Assembly: GCA_033725935.1 (NCBI GenBank)
Contig: MU867079.1
Location: 288,366 to 352,365 of the forward strand
From: Cladorrhinum sp. PSN259
Lineage: Eukaryota; Ascomycota; Sordariomycetes; Sordariales; Podosporaceae
Direction of reading: 5' to 3'
Length of the DNA stretch: 64,000 nt
The translations under genes and the position numbers were made by a program. This document shows positions 55,401-64,000 of this stretch, one piece after another; positions within the stretch are counted from its first letter, which is position 1, and each line of letters opens with the position of its first letter. The notes under the pieces are model-generated. The model saw only the letters and a program-made list of their open reading frames with translations, searched no databases and was not told the origin of the DNA.

Positions 55401-55986
55401 AGTTGTAGATGGTTGGTGGGCCGCACCAGCAATCCCTCATCAGATGGTCGTTGCGGATTGCGATATAGAGTTCTCTGGCGAACTCTTCCTCGTCCTCTTG
55501 GTCTCGACGGGCTCGGAATCTGCTGGTCTCATGACCAGGGCTGTCTGGTGTCGATAGAACCGGTGGGGGTGGGGTTCTATCGACCCAACGCACGAGGAAC
55601 CGCTGGGGGTGGTAGAGGGGTGTCCTCGGCGATGGTTGGCGTTTGGTGCCTCGAATTGAGGACACCCGGGGGTGTCGGAGGAGGGGAGAGGTGGGAGCGA
55701 CGGCTGGTTGGGGAGTGGCCGGGGGAAGAGCGACCGGAGGAGGGAAGATGCGACGACGAATCGTCGCCGGAGTGGCGGCGGTGGTGGGGTTGGGGGTGGT
55801 GGTGGTGGTGGTGGCGGCGGAGAAGTTGGTGGCCCGAGGCCGAGTTGGTGTCGCCGGGTTGGCAACGTTGGGGGTGGTTGCCCGGCGGGCCGAGCGACGG
55901 GTTACCCGCGAGGGGGTCTCCGCAGGCAAAGGACGAAGGCCACGGCTGTTGCGCGTGGTGCGCGGTGTGGGAGCTTTTGGCGCCAT
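52432..55986 (-). CDS. ULP1: Ulp1-type SUMO-specific cysteine protease
   Basis: C48-family peptidase that matures SUMO and removes it from substrates. Single exon, 1184 aa from the ATG at 55986. The C-terminal catalytic domain has all four expected residues: His1068 in SSHWTLAV, Asp1085 in HIDSI, Gln1127 and Cys1133 in QDNGWDCGVF. The substrate-groove motif LPPTAWLNDNII opens the domain. The long N-terminal part is basic and Thr/Pro-rich (residues 1-150). A zone near 255-310 has CWCGPPTIYNSREDAEEG and a second CICG motif. A highly charged coiled-coil segment lies before the protease domain, rich in Lys/Arg/Glu. The start at 55986 has a strong context (AACCATGG). The frame is open upstream to an ATG at 56295, which would add 103 residues. 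Nuclear-envelope localisation is known for yeast Ulp1; here it is inference. Confidence 0.9.
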   Translation of the reverse strand: MAPKAPTPRTTRNSRGLRPLPAETPSRVTRRSARRATTPNVANPATPTRPRATNFSAATTTTTTPNPTTAATPATIRRRIFPPPVALPPATPQPAVAPTSPLLRHPRVSSIRGTKRQPSPRTPLYHPQRFLVRWVDRTPPPPVLSTPDSPGHETSRFRARRDQEDEEEFARELYIAIRNDHLMRDCWCGPPTIYNSREDAEEGLGHFRFYTTGPEGKNLRVLQKKDDPRWHCICGQKIHPVYSDLLNANGKRPASDSELDLIAQNEGHETKQSVKKVLPSAEQQEPAEVQSQPQSIWAQARGCVSSLVATMTSPLTNLFGMIRDASYEVVDARSWSARNDTIVVKRIKREAQPKPIPGDQPTNEVDPEFAKLIWAPTPTKRIGYFKLKEFKSGLDDQIAIIDAGKIVGGANIEAIRAQMETGIDEPASIAVHMYEQYLFGPATPELSEADRADQLLKAYRKYQQSLHEARKFLDDIYHPHNFDDIKKRYKSPPRQFPIGNYEFRRTARVTAELMRFLSSLKELFPIPRETLETMSQICVDANAVHKQEMVPSFVESPARDSHTDMPGYFPEDDAVMEPVNLEEMRIEPFYEFRYPSPDSSESEDDLPKNVGVYRKIAKPKGILKPSKKWDAPPSPKHYWPTPLKKRVLAFENPVSRFIPPSHIPARVMTPLEAEQLLQAQRKAEVLKDKYSVRVFESKKTVSRSSNLYPDPANRWSLDGLEKDDEELGLKYHAQKYNTFLNDVKEDLEEREEKKKKKAEEKPEPVPKRDKVLIPAPPRLRTPERKRREIARAAQLNDTLSSPANPSPYVNPFRQKREDEQAEKEASKETKPKISALDLLFNDDEVDELLKISTAKFQELELSKQIEEEFQTALKRKAEEKRQREIEEAALAEKRRLEEERRKKEEERKRLVEKERRIKEERLRKQAEEFLALTGLRAPKRPLIEEMSDEWHDKVDSISAANPTVSLAKTLEGSDLTRRDFEDMLLPPTAWLNDNIIIGSILHVADAINTAKGVPATEPKCAAFTSFFYPRLLSHGAQGCARLLRRANVKKNNFFDIETILVPICQSSHWTLAVLRPGQKTVAHIDSIRGGRGDKAVTDKMLELASYVLEEQYKEDEWKVIDYVAPKQDNGWDCGVFTITNALCVALGVDPNQAYTARQLTAQRRRLAAVLLNGGFKGDFGVDEY

Positions 55987-57635
55987 GGTTAGCGCTAGTT
56001 CTTTGGTTGTTCGAGAGAAGGTTTGGAAATTCGGACTGGGAAAGTCGCCATGGCTTTGTGGGCCACGACTGCCAATTGCAATCAAAGCCATCGCAATCAC
56101 AATCACAACGAGCAAGAGCAACCCGCTCGAACCACGCGCGCCTGGGACGAGTTCAAGATCGGGAAGGCGCGCGTCTGGCGCAATCGACAAGAAGGTCCGC
56201 ACGAGGCCGACGAGGATGGCAACGCTGGCGAGGGAAGGAAGGACCGAGCCGTTGAGGCATCCGACTGCCTCTGTCGGGGCAGTCTTTTGCAACATCAAGA
56301 CGCGGACAACACAGACACTGACACGCGACAGCCTCTTTCAGACGAAAAAGGCACAACTGTCGGGACGAGAAGTCAAGATGTTTCTTCACCAGCTCCTTCC
56401 GGAATCACCTCATCCTTCATCACTGTCGCAACTGGGAAGAGATGTGGGGAAAAACAGAATCACGATTCGACATTGGTTTGCCAAGCACAACAAGGAAGGA
56501 GGCAGTTGGAGAGCTCCAATCTCGCCCATTGGCAAAAAAAAAGTCTGGTGGAGTCCATCATCCTTACCTTGAACGCTCTTGGTCGCGTTACCCACTCAGA
56601 GGCTATCGCTAATCGGGAATTCGATAATCGTGGCTTGACAGCTGGCAGCAAAAGGTGGCTTGTGCAGGAAATAATAGGAATCCCTCCGCCACTGCAACTG
56701 TGATTTGATGGGATGGGATGGAAGGCGCGCAAAGGATCAGATGAAGATGTCTTGTTAATTAAATTGTCGACGACGGTGTTGCGGCTCTGCAGATGTCTCC
56801 AGGAAATCTCTCCCGAGCTTTGACAGTTGAAACAATGCGCGCCGCATGCCAAGCGTCACTCGTTTAATCACAACCCCTGTCTTTGATCGATCTCTTGGCG
56901 CGGCAACCGGCCGTTGGATGTGTCCATCCGGGGGATTTCCAGTTCTCTGGGGAAACTTTCCCATTTGATGTGTTTCCAAATCTGAAACTTTGAAAACGGC
57001 CATTGGTGGTGTGATTCACATGTGGCAAACGCTGATTACCATGGTCTTAACTGTTGCGAAGTTATGCGAGCGTAGACTGGACTTGAAGGAAAATGCTTGG
57101 AGATCTGAGATATATTTTGCTCAATTTGGGAAGGGATACTTTAGGGTATATTCTTCGTGATGCGACTGTTTTATCCTACATTCAGAGGTTCCTGAGACTT
57201 GGGAAACTGCAAAGTTGTGAACTTGTACAAGATTAGCGTTTCCTGATTGCGATGAGTGTGGACTTGAAGCGCCACTCAAGATTCTAATTACAGGCACGTA
57301 GGTACTAGGTAGGTACCTTCCCCAGATCAGAACCACAATCACAAAACCTAACATGTGGAAAGTGGAAATATAGTTCAGGTCCCTAATCAGCGCCCTCACA
57401 GTCTGTGATTTTAAGCAACCAAATATGCACCCAACCAAATCAGAGAGACCTCGTCACCCAAACTGTACTCAGGGTTAGGGTCACTTACCCCTCCCCCGCT
57501 CTCATCTCCAAACGGCCAGGCCCAAACACCATTACTACGCGCATGCAAGTCGCGTCACAGGCTCCGAAGTCTCCCTCAAGTACACTCTCGACTTATTATA
57601 TCAAAGCACACATCCCAAATTCAAATAACTAAGCC
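55987..57635. promoter_or_regulatory. bidirectional region, ULP1 / DAD1
   Basis: A spacer of 1.65 kb between divergent start codons. The left 300 nt stay open in the ULP1 frame and are read as 5' UTR. An AGGGTTAGGG telomere-like decamer is at 57471-57480. Two ACGCG cores, listed separately, lie just before DAD1. No further gene is seen. Confidence 0.5.
57537..57555 (+). promoter_or_regulatory. paired MCB-core elements upstream of DAD1
   Basis: ACGCG at 57537-57541 and its reverse complement CGCGT at 57551-57555 lie about 80-100 nt before the DAD1 ATG. This resembles the paired elements before ORC5 and MUS7. MBF binding is inferred. Confidence 0.3.
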
Positions 57636-58206
57636 ATGGCCTCCTACTCCCGCTCAGCCTCAGTAGCAGGCCACACCCGCGAAAAGACTTACTTTGAACA
57701 ACAGCGCGAGGAACTAATGTCTGAGATTGCTATGGTACTTTTTCCCTTCCGTCTCTCTCCCTACCTTGTTATACCCACCATAATTTCTTACGTTTTGTTT
57801 AAAACAGAGCTTCGAACACGTCCTAGCAAACATCAACAAACTGAACCGATCTCTCGAGGCAGTCATTGCACTCGGCAACGAATTCTCCTCGGTAGAAGCG
57901 TTGTGGTCTACATTCGAGAACGTGATGGCGAAGGATGAAGACGAGGAGGGGCAACAGGAGCAGCATGAAGAAGGTGATGAGGAAGGCGAAGGACAGGCAG
58001 ATGAGGGGATGTATGATGAGGAAGGCGAACATGAACAAGGGGAAGAGGGAGAGGAGGAGCATCATGGAGAAGGGTATGATGAAGATGAGGAGATGGGGGA
58101 TTTAACCGAGGTCCATCAGGTTCAGGACGATCAGACGGAGCAGACGGAGCAGCAAACGCAGCCGCAGCAGAGTTATGGTCACAGGGAGCGGTTATATCGA
58201 CGGTAG
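57636..58206 (+). CDS. DAD1: DASH complex subunit Dad1
   Basis: Dad1 is a small subunit of the fungal DASH/Dam1 ring, which couples kinetochores to microtubule plus ends. The exons are 57636-57734 and 57808-58206, giving 498 nt and 165 aa. The conserved part is residues 1-69: YFEQQREELMSEIAM, then SFEHVLANINKLNRSLEAVI and GNEFSSVEALWSTFE. The 73-nt intron falls in phase 0 within the core and its removal restores the family sequence. After residue 70 comes an unusually long acidic tail: about 70 residues dominated by Glu, Asp, Gly and Gln, then a Gln/Thr-rich end. Family members usually stop soon after the core. The C terminus ends in basic HRERLYRR. Confidence 0.93.
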
Positions 58207-59994
58207 AGGCTGGGATAGGGATGGCAGCTTAGCAAATATTGACTGGAAAGGGGGGAAGCAAGGGGGGAAATGGGCGGTGTAGAATTTATATAACGAAGCT
58301 TCTTTTAAATGATGATACCCAAATACAGATACATACAACAGACGCAACTCCTGCTCCCTTTACTAGCTTACCGCTTGTTGACCATGAAAACAGGCAAATC
58401 TTCCGCCAGCACTGAAACGGCGGTATATAATTTCCGGAACTGACTTATTATCTCCGGGAGGGTATCTATTGTTGCTGCTGTACCACCACCACCACCACCA
58501 CCGCCACATCAAATCAAAAACATAAACAAACAACATCCCTCCCCTCGGAGTTTCCCCGTTCCCCCCCCCCCCCCCCCTTGTGCCACACTCTTATCTTGCC
58601 TCAACTCACCTAATTAGGGCTACACAAAATCGTTGAGGTGTACCTATGGTACATACAATTCGATATCACGCCATCATTCATTCATTCATTCATTTCTTCT
58701 TCCTTCCTCTTTTAAATCAACAAGTGTAGATGATATTAAGCCAACCTAACATAGCATATACAAAGAACAAAATGCCGTATTAAAAGTAGCGGGGGAATTG
58801 TCATCACAGAAGTAAAAGTAAAAGTAACATAAGTTTTTAATCCCTTGATGCAAACAAAAGCAAGTTTCTCAGAGCATATATATATATATACCTCAAGCAT
58901 AACCGGGCGCGGGCGGGGGAATAACCCATCATTTTTCATCATTTTTTTTTCTTTCTTTCACTCTATCCTATTTTCGTGTAATATCCAACTCAACTTCTCC
59001 GTTTTGTATATTATTTTTTCTTCCTATTCCTCTTCATCTTGCCCTTTCTCCTTCTTCCTTCTTCTCCCTAAACTAACAACACTTTGATGAAAACACCCCT
59101 TTATTATGCGTGATATAATAGAAAGAAGAAAGTACAGAAAATGACAAGACCAGAATATAATACAACCCTCCTTTTCCATCATCATCATCATCATCCCTGG
59201 TTAGTAAACTGAAGATATGAACCAAAAGCCACGATAGATAGATAGGTAGGAACAAAGCAGACAGGAAAAAGGAACAGCAAATAGGAAGAAAAAAAAAAGA
59301 GGAACAGTAAAGATGCGAAAAAGAAATATCCTAACACTTAATAAAATCCAACACTACCATACATATATATACATACATACATACATATATATGTGCGCAC
59401 ATATATTTCTTTTTCGTTCGCTTCATCTTCCGCTTTCTTGTTTTAGATACGTCTCCCGCTTCATCTCACTCATGGTCCACCACCCTACATCTGATCTTCA
59501 TGCTAATCCTTTCTAGTTTAGCCAATCGACCTCACCTCACCCAATCCTCCTCCCTCCTCCATCATTCAAGCATAGTGAAAATGTCAATCAGAAAGGCTAG
59601 ATACCTCTCGCAAAGAATTTGTTTGAAAAGGAAAGAACAACAAAATATTGTTCGCCTGCTCAATATTTTGTGCCTGCCTTTATGAAGGTGTAAAAAAAGA
59701 ACCCCCGAAAAAGGCCATGATTTCAATAAGAGAAGACAAAAAAACACTGAAGAAATAAGAAGAAAAAAAGAAGAAGAACAAAGCCAAGCCGCAGCGCAAG
59801 CTCCAATGATAACACAAAAGTAAAACCAACAGAGTTAAAAAAAAAATAAGCCCAGCCAGAGAGACACAATCCCTTCCCTTCCATTTGCCCACCACCCCAA
59901 TGAAACCTCCCTTCATTCCGATCCATGCTGCTTCATTTGCATTCCCTTTTCATGTTCATCGTATGCCTCGTCCACTCATCCTTCCCGCCAGACG
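58207..59994. other. convergent intergenic region, DAD1 / RHO4
   Basis: No gene is seen. It contains a C17 run at 58561-58577, CATT units near 58673-58693, AT microsatellites and a 20-bp perfect palindrome at 59387-59406. It should contain both 3' UTRs. Confidence 0.6.
59387..59406. repeat. 20-bp perfect palindrome in AT microsatellite
   Basis: Alternating AT flanks a GTGCGCAC centre at 59393-59400, with ATATAT arms on both sides. It follows a CATA tetranucleotide run. Alternating purine-pyrimidine sequence of this kind can adopt Z-form; it is probably just microsatellite drift. Confidence 0.8.
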
Positions 59995-61084
59995 TTACAC
60001 CATCGCACACCTCCTCTTCTTCTTCTTAACAATCGGAATCGGTCCATACGCGCCACCACCCATCGTTGTCGTCCCACTCCTCCCCCTACCCTTTCTCTTG
60101 CTCTCACCAGCTTCGCTCCCATTAGCGATGCCCTCAGCCTCCATCATTTTCCGATCATTAGCCACAACCGTCAGGATCGCCCTCTCGAAAATCTCCTCGA
60201 CACCCTTCATTTCTTTTGAGGAGCACTCCATGTACTGCGCACCCATCCTATTGGCTACAACCTGACCCTGTTCGGTGGTGACGGGCGTCAAACCCTGAGT
60301 CTTGAGCATGTCGATGCACGTCTTTTTGTAACGGAGATCGGATTTGAGTCCCACGAGGATTAGAGGAGTGTATGGGCAAAAGTGGAGGACTTCGGGGTAC
60401 CACTGCGCAGGGAAGTTAATATGAGCTGAATGAAAGGTGGATGCGGGAAAAGGGGCAAGCAAATCATACCTTGTCCATGACATTTTCTAACGAGTTGGGG
60501 CAATCAATCGCAAAGCAAACAAAAATGAGATCGGTTTCTGGGTAGGAAAGGGGTCGCAATCTGTCGTATTCTTCCTGGCCGGCAGTATCCCAAAGTGCGA
60601 GCTCGACTGTTTTTCCCGTCGGTGGGTGGGTCGGGTAGGTGATGTAGTTTTCGAAGACGGTTGGGACGTATTTCTGGGATAAGAGTCAGAATTGGGATGA
60701 TGATGATGATGATGATGGCGATGCAATGCAAAATGCGATGCGATGCACGTGCGGGAGCATAAATACCTCTGGAAAGTATCCCTGGCTGTAGCTGATCAAA
60801 AGACAAGTCTTGCCGCAGCCGCCGTCACCGACAACAACAATCTTTTTAGAATATGCAGGTCCCGTATCGGTCATGGCGGTGGCTGCGGATTCTCTTCCTG
60901 TTGACGAACTCATCATGGTGCTTACGGTCCCATCGCTCGACCGTGTGCCGCGCGTGTCAGTTCTCTCCGAGGTCGGTCTTCGCGATGCGCTTGCGAAGCT
61001 GTCGTGTCTCTCGTGGGATATTATGGTGGTGTTGGGTTGTGAAATGTAGTGTTGCGAATTGCGGTATTGGTTGTAGGACGCCAT
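59995..61084 (-). CDS. RHO4: Rho-family GTPase Rho4
   Basis: Small GTPase; Rho4 proteins act in septation and actin-ring assembly in filamentous fungi. On the minus strand the exons are 61084-60767, 60673-60470 and 60402-59995, giving 930 nt and 309 aa. Residues 1-78 are a Ser/Thr-rich extension typical of Rho4. The P loop GDGGCGKT is at 86-93, effector region YVPTVFENY at 108-116 and G3 motif DTAGQEEYDRLRPLSYPETD just after. GLKSDLR fills the G4 position and CSSKEM the G5. The end is a polybasic stretch (KKKKRR) and a CAMV prenylation box, so membrane attachment is expected. Introns are 93 and 67 nt. The G2 and G3 boxes appear only with exon 2 included. The ATG at 61084 is the first in frame. 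Confidence 0.93.
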
Positions 61085-62180
61085 TTGATTTGTTGGGTGG
61101 TTACCTGTAGGTCGGTGATTTTTAGTGGGTGCTGCGTGCAGCGGTGCGTGCAGAGCGCAGTGTTTTTGGTTTGTTTTAGCGGCCGAGTTGGACAAGCTAC
61201 GGCGTTCCCTCTAGCTGAAGGTAGGGGTGTAGCTTATAAAAAGAATAGACGAAATTAACTGCGTGTACCCCGACCCCGCCCGATAATCGGTAATAGTAAG
61301 AAGTGGTGTGATTTGCGTGTTCGTGCCTGTTGATCAGGGGAATTCTGGCGATGTGTTTTATTCAGACTTTTAGTGGAGTTGTCGGAGAGAGAGATGATGT
61401 TATGGGAGTCAGGAAAAGAGAGCTTGCGCTTCGTAAACTTGGTTTCGAGGGATTGCCCAGTGGGCCACGATGGGAGGCAGCGAAACTGGGAAGCTGCAAC
61501 TCTGAGCGGGACGCAGATGTAAACAGTCGACAGGGCAACCGTTCCTTGTGGTCGGGTAATGACACAACCGCGGGGCTATTGGCTTGCTTTTTGGCGAATT
61601 CAGGGCGGGTCCCACTGTAAGATCTGCCTTGGTTTTGGAGACTTTAAGATGGTCGTTTTCTAGGTTCCCAATCGATGTTTTTTTGCCAAAAGTCTTTTGT
61701 GAAAATCATAGAAAAATTGAAAGAAAAGAAAAGAGAAATTAAGAAATGGTTCAACCCCCTCACAAAATTGTCTCAGATATGCTCCCACCCAAAAAGCGGC
61801 TCAGCAGCGGCAAGGAATAGAGATGGCGGGGGAGTTGGACCAGGCCCGCAGCCCTACGTAGTGGCCGAGCCCTCCGACGTGAGGGTGGAGTTTCAGCTGC
61901 CTTGGTTCATGTTGATTGCTCTGGTTGCGGGCGTGGCCCGTGCTCCCGGCTTATCATCGGCTTGGCGGGCCAGCAAACACGCAAACCGTCCAATCTTTTC
62001 TTTGCTGCGTTTGCACCTTCTCCTCCATTTAAATTTAACCTTTTTTTTTCTCTGACTTTTTTTTTTTCACTTCCAGGGGTGGTTCGTCCACGGACTCCAG
62101 ATTGCAACGCTCTCTGTCGTACATTTATAGCAACGGTTATTCTACCCCTTCCAGCCACCCATTTTATTTTTCTCGTCATA
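61085..62180. promoter_or_regulatory. bidirectional region, RHO4 / elongin C
   Basis: A 1.1-kb spacer between divergent start codons. Only short, unconserved open frames occur. T-rich and CT-rich stretches at 62035-62075 lie in the probable elongin C leader. No distinct motif is called. Confidence 0.5.
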
Positions 62181-62765
62181 ATGGCTGCCAACGGGATCAA
62201 TGGCACCACAACTGAGGGCAAGTACGTCACTCTAATCAGTAGCGATGGTTTCGAATATGTGGTTCTCCGTGAAGCTACCGAGATCAGTCCTACCATCAAG
62301 AGTATGTTGCGCAGTCCCTTCAGCGAGTCCCGGACAGGCCGATGCAACTTTCCAGAGATCAGGTATGTCTTTGTCAGCCTCATCACCACCCCTCGCTTTC
62401 CTCTCCCATCTGCTACATGATGACACGTAAAGCTACTTCGCTGTGTTTTTCAACACTCTACCGACCAGAGGGATTTTCTCTCGCGGACTGCATGGGCGCT
62501 TTCCTACACTTGATCTGATAGCAGTCATCATGCTGCGTTTGGGAAGAAATATCGAGACGGCCAGGTGCTAATATGCCTCAACTTTAGGAGTGTGGTATTG
62601 GAGAAAGTTGCCGAGTATTTTCACTACTGGTACAAGAACCGCGAGAAGGATGATGTTCCAGATATGAACATTCCCGTCGAGATCTGTCTTGAGCTCCTGA
62701 TGGCTGCCGATTATCTTGGTCTTGATGCCAAGCCAACCCAGTCCGCAACGAGGGATGGCTATTGA
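62181..62765 (+). CDS. ELC1: elongin C (Skp1/BTB-POZ family)
   Basis: Adaptor of Cullin-type ubiquitin ligases; with elongin A it takes part in removal of stalled RNA polymerase II. The exons are 62181-62362 and 62588-62765, giving 360 nt and 119 aa. KYVTLISSDGFEYVVLREA is the first strand and helix of the BTB fold, ISPTIKSMLRSPF the hallmark helix, and IPVEICLELLMAADYLGLD the C-terminal helix. The 225-nt intron ends with a GTGCTAATATGC branch region and CTTTAG, and joins EIR to SVVLEKV. A short extra tail (about 13 residues) follows the usual family end near MAADYL. The 3' stop at 62763-62765 lies in the same exon. A second in-frame ATG does not compete at the 5' end. Confidence 0.92.
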
Positions 62766-63307
62766 AGACTTTATGTTTTGATTATGAATAAACGGCGTTG
62801 GCGGTATTGGGAAAACATCAGGCTGGCCATTTGAGAAACCAGGCTCAATGGCAAGGGCGTTTTGCTTTTCCGGCACTGTAATTCAAGATGGCGATTGACC
62901 TCTGCAAAGATATGCGGTTACATCTGGTCTTGCCAACAAGGTATTTTCTTTTCCTCTTTCTATTTCCTCTTCCATGCATGCGATTGTTGGTCTTATCTTG
63001 GCCAACATCACCATCTTAGCATATGCGTTCAGCCCTTATCTCCTCCATGGGTACAACGTCTAAAATAGATGGTAGAAGGAAATTCCTCGTCGATCTGCTT
63101 GGCTCGAATCATACACCGAGTCACGCTTTATTTCAGTAGGAGACATCTTGTCAGATATCAGAACGAATTGAGTCTTTGATCAATCACCTATTATAATTCC
63201 AAAACCCCATGGTATCCCCAAACTCCAAATCATAAAAGTAGAGATTTCCCCCCTTTTTCGTGTATGTTCCAATGTGATATCGTATATACCCCATTTATTG
63301 ATGGCCC
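62766..63307. other. convergent intergenic region, elongin C / alpha-beta hydrolase
   Basis: No gene is seen. The left half should be the elongin C 3' UTR. No repeat of note. Confidence 0.5.
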
Positions 63308-63869
63308 TCACAGCTGCCTATAAAACTCAGCCAACTTCCTCGCACCAATCTCCCACGTAACGTCATTCTGCAAATGATGTCCAGCCCCAGGTACAAAAGC
63401 AAGCCTCACACCTTGGCCAGCCGTATCTTTATCTCCTTCGCCTTTTATACTCCTTACTTCTTCTTCTTCTGACTCCAAAGAATCATCAACCTTCTTCTGC
63501 TTTACCATCGTCGCGTATGCATTTCTATACATGCCCGCCAAATCCTGCATCACAGTAGGTGTCATGATCTTGTCCTGTTCCCCTGCCAATACCAAAACTT
63601 TTTGTCCCGTTGTCGGGGTTGTAAGTTGTGAGAGCAAGGCAAAAGGGTTTGCAAAGGATCGCATCATGCCGAACGGCCAGAGGAAGGACTCGTAGCGATT
63701 GGTTTGGGATTGGAACTTGAGAAGGGAAGATTCAGGGTAAGACTCTGAAAAGAACACTCGGCGGGTCAGTGCCGGGTGGGATAGGGGCGAGTTGGGATGG
63801 TAGAAGTGGAAGATCATGCGGAGAGTAAAAAAGGGGTCTAGGCGCCACCAGTTTATATAGACCGGTAAG
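63308..63869 (-). CDS. alpha/beta-hydrolase, last exon (gene continues beyond the window)
   Basis: C-terminal exon of an alpha/beta-fold hydrolase. It runs on the minus strand from a splice acceptor at 63870-63871 to the TGA at 63308-63310, with a one-base overhang at the 5' side. 187 codons including the stop are visible. LPVYINWWRLDPFFTLRMI begins the cap region. GEQDKIMTP has the likely catalytic Asp and GAGHHLQND the likely catalytic His. The nucleophile Ser lies upstream of the window. A charged loop (Glu-rich, near DDSLESEEEE) precedes the His. The preceding intron has a TACTAAC branch point at 63896-63902 and includes a G25 run (63939-63963). Substrate cannot be told. Confidence 0.85.
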
Positions 63870-64000
63870 CTGTTTTTTTATGCCAAGATAGAAAGTTGTT
63901 AGTAATGAGAGATAGGATAATGAAGGGAAGGGAAACCCGGGGGGGGGGGGGGGGGGGGGGGGGACAACACACCCAAAAACACGAAACGCAACCGCCAAAA
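63870..64000 (-). other. partial intron of the alpha/beta-hydrolase gene with G25 run
   Basis: Read on the minus strand, TACTAAC at 63902-63896 and AAAAAAACAG at the acceptor fit an intron 3' end. No donor is clear before the window edge, so the intron probably starts at or beyond it. The G run at 63939-63963 (25 nt) is prone to sequencing error. Confidence 0.5.
63939..63963. repeat. 25-nt G homopolymer
   Basis: The longest C/G run in the window. Long G or C homopolymers are hard to sequence and assemble, so its exact length is doubtful. Confidence 0.85.

Overview
The window is nuclear DNA of a filamentous ascomycete (Pezizomycotina). The genes carry short spliceosomal introns, mostly 45-90 nt, with GT-AG ends and CTAAC-like branch points. 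The proteins are typical fungal ones: a UPC2-like Zn2Cys6 factor, DASH subunit Dad1, Mus7/Mms22, Rho4 and fungal Cox5. Intergenic space is long and full of microsatellites and C/G homopolymers. The class cannot be fixed from sequence alone.

Layout. 1-535: 3' end of glycogen branching enzyme (+). 1568-3706: mitochondrial F1-ATPase beta, nine exons (+). 4629-6143: secreted CE1/PHB-depolymerase-type esterase (+). 6545-8056: Zn2Cys6 regulator (-), divergent from ORC5 at 8585-10206 (+). 11203-14496: mitochondrial AAA ATPase (-). 14792-14863: tRNA-Trp(CCA) (+). 16832-20021: 2-oxoglutarate dehydrogenase E1 (+). 21501-23638: mitochondrial FAD glycerol-3-phosphate dehydrogenase (-). 25902-26660: cytochrome c oxidase subunit V (-). 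27991-34677: intronless Mus7/Mms22-type repair protein (+). 35690-36087: tentative small three-exon gene (-). 36088-46917: about 10.8 kb without a convincing gene. 46918-48888: RGS-domain gene interrupted by one in-frame TAG (+). 48889-52431: noncoding DNA with microsatellites and a broken fragment of the KGD1 gene. 52432-55986: Ulp1-type SUMO protease (-). 57636-58206: DAD1 (+). 59995-61084: RHO4 (-). 62181-62765: elongin C (+). 63308-63869: last exon of an alpha/beta hydrolase (-), which continues past the window.

How the genes relate. Two themes recur. Five of the genes between 1.5 and 26.7 kb encode mitochondrial proteins: ATP synthase, an AAA ATPase, the TCA-cycle E1, the glycerol-phosphate shuttle and complex IV. 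Several have CCAAT boxes upstream. A second group covers chromosome and cell-cycle functions: ORC5, MUS7, ULP1 and DAD1. Paired MluI-box-like ACGCG elements lie upstream of three of these. I see no secondary-metabolite cluster, no intact transposon, no CRISPR and no sign of a new multi-gene system. The least ordinary signals are the RGS gene split by a single in-frame stop, the KGD1 relic 34 kb from its parent, the large gene-free interval before the RGS gene, and a possible unrecognised small gene at 35.7-36.1 kb.
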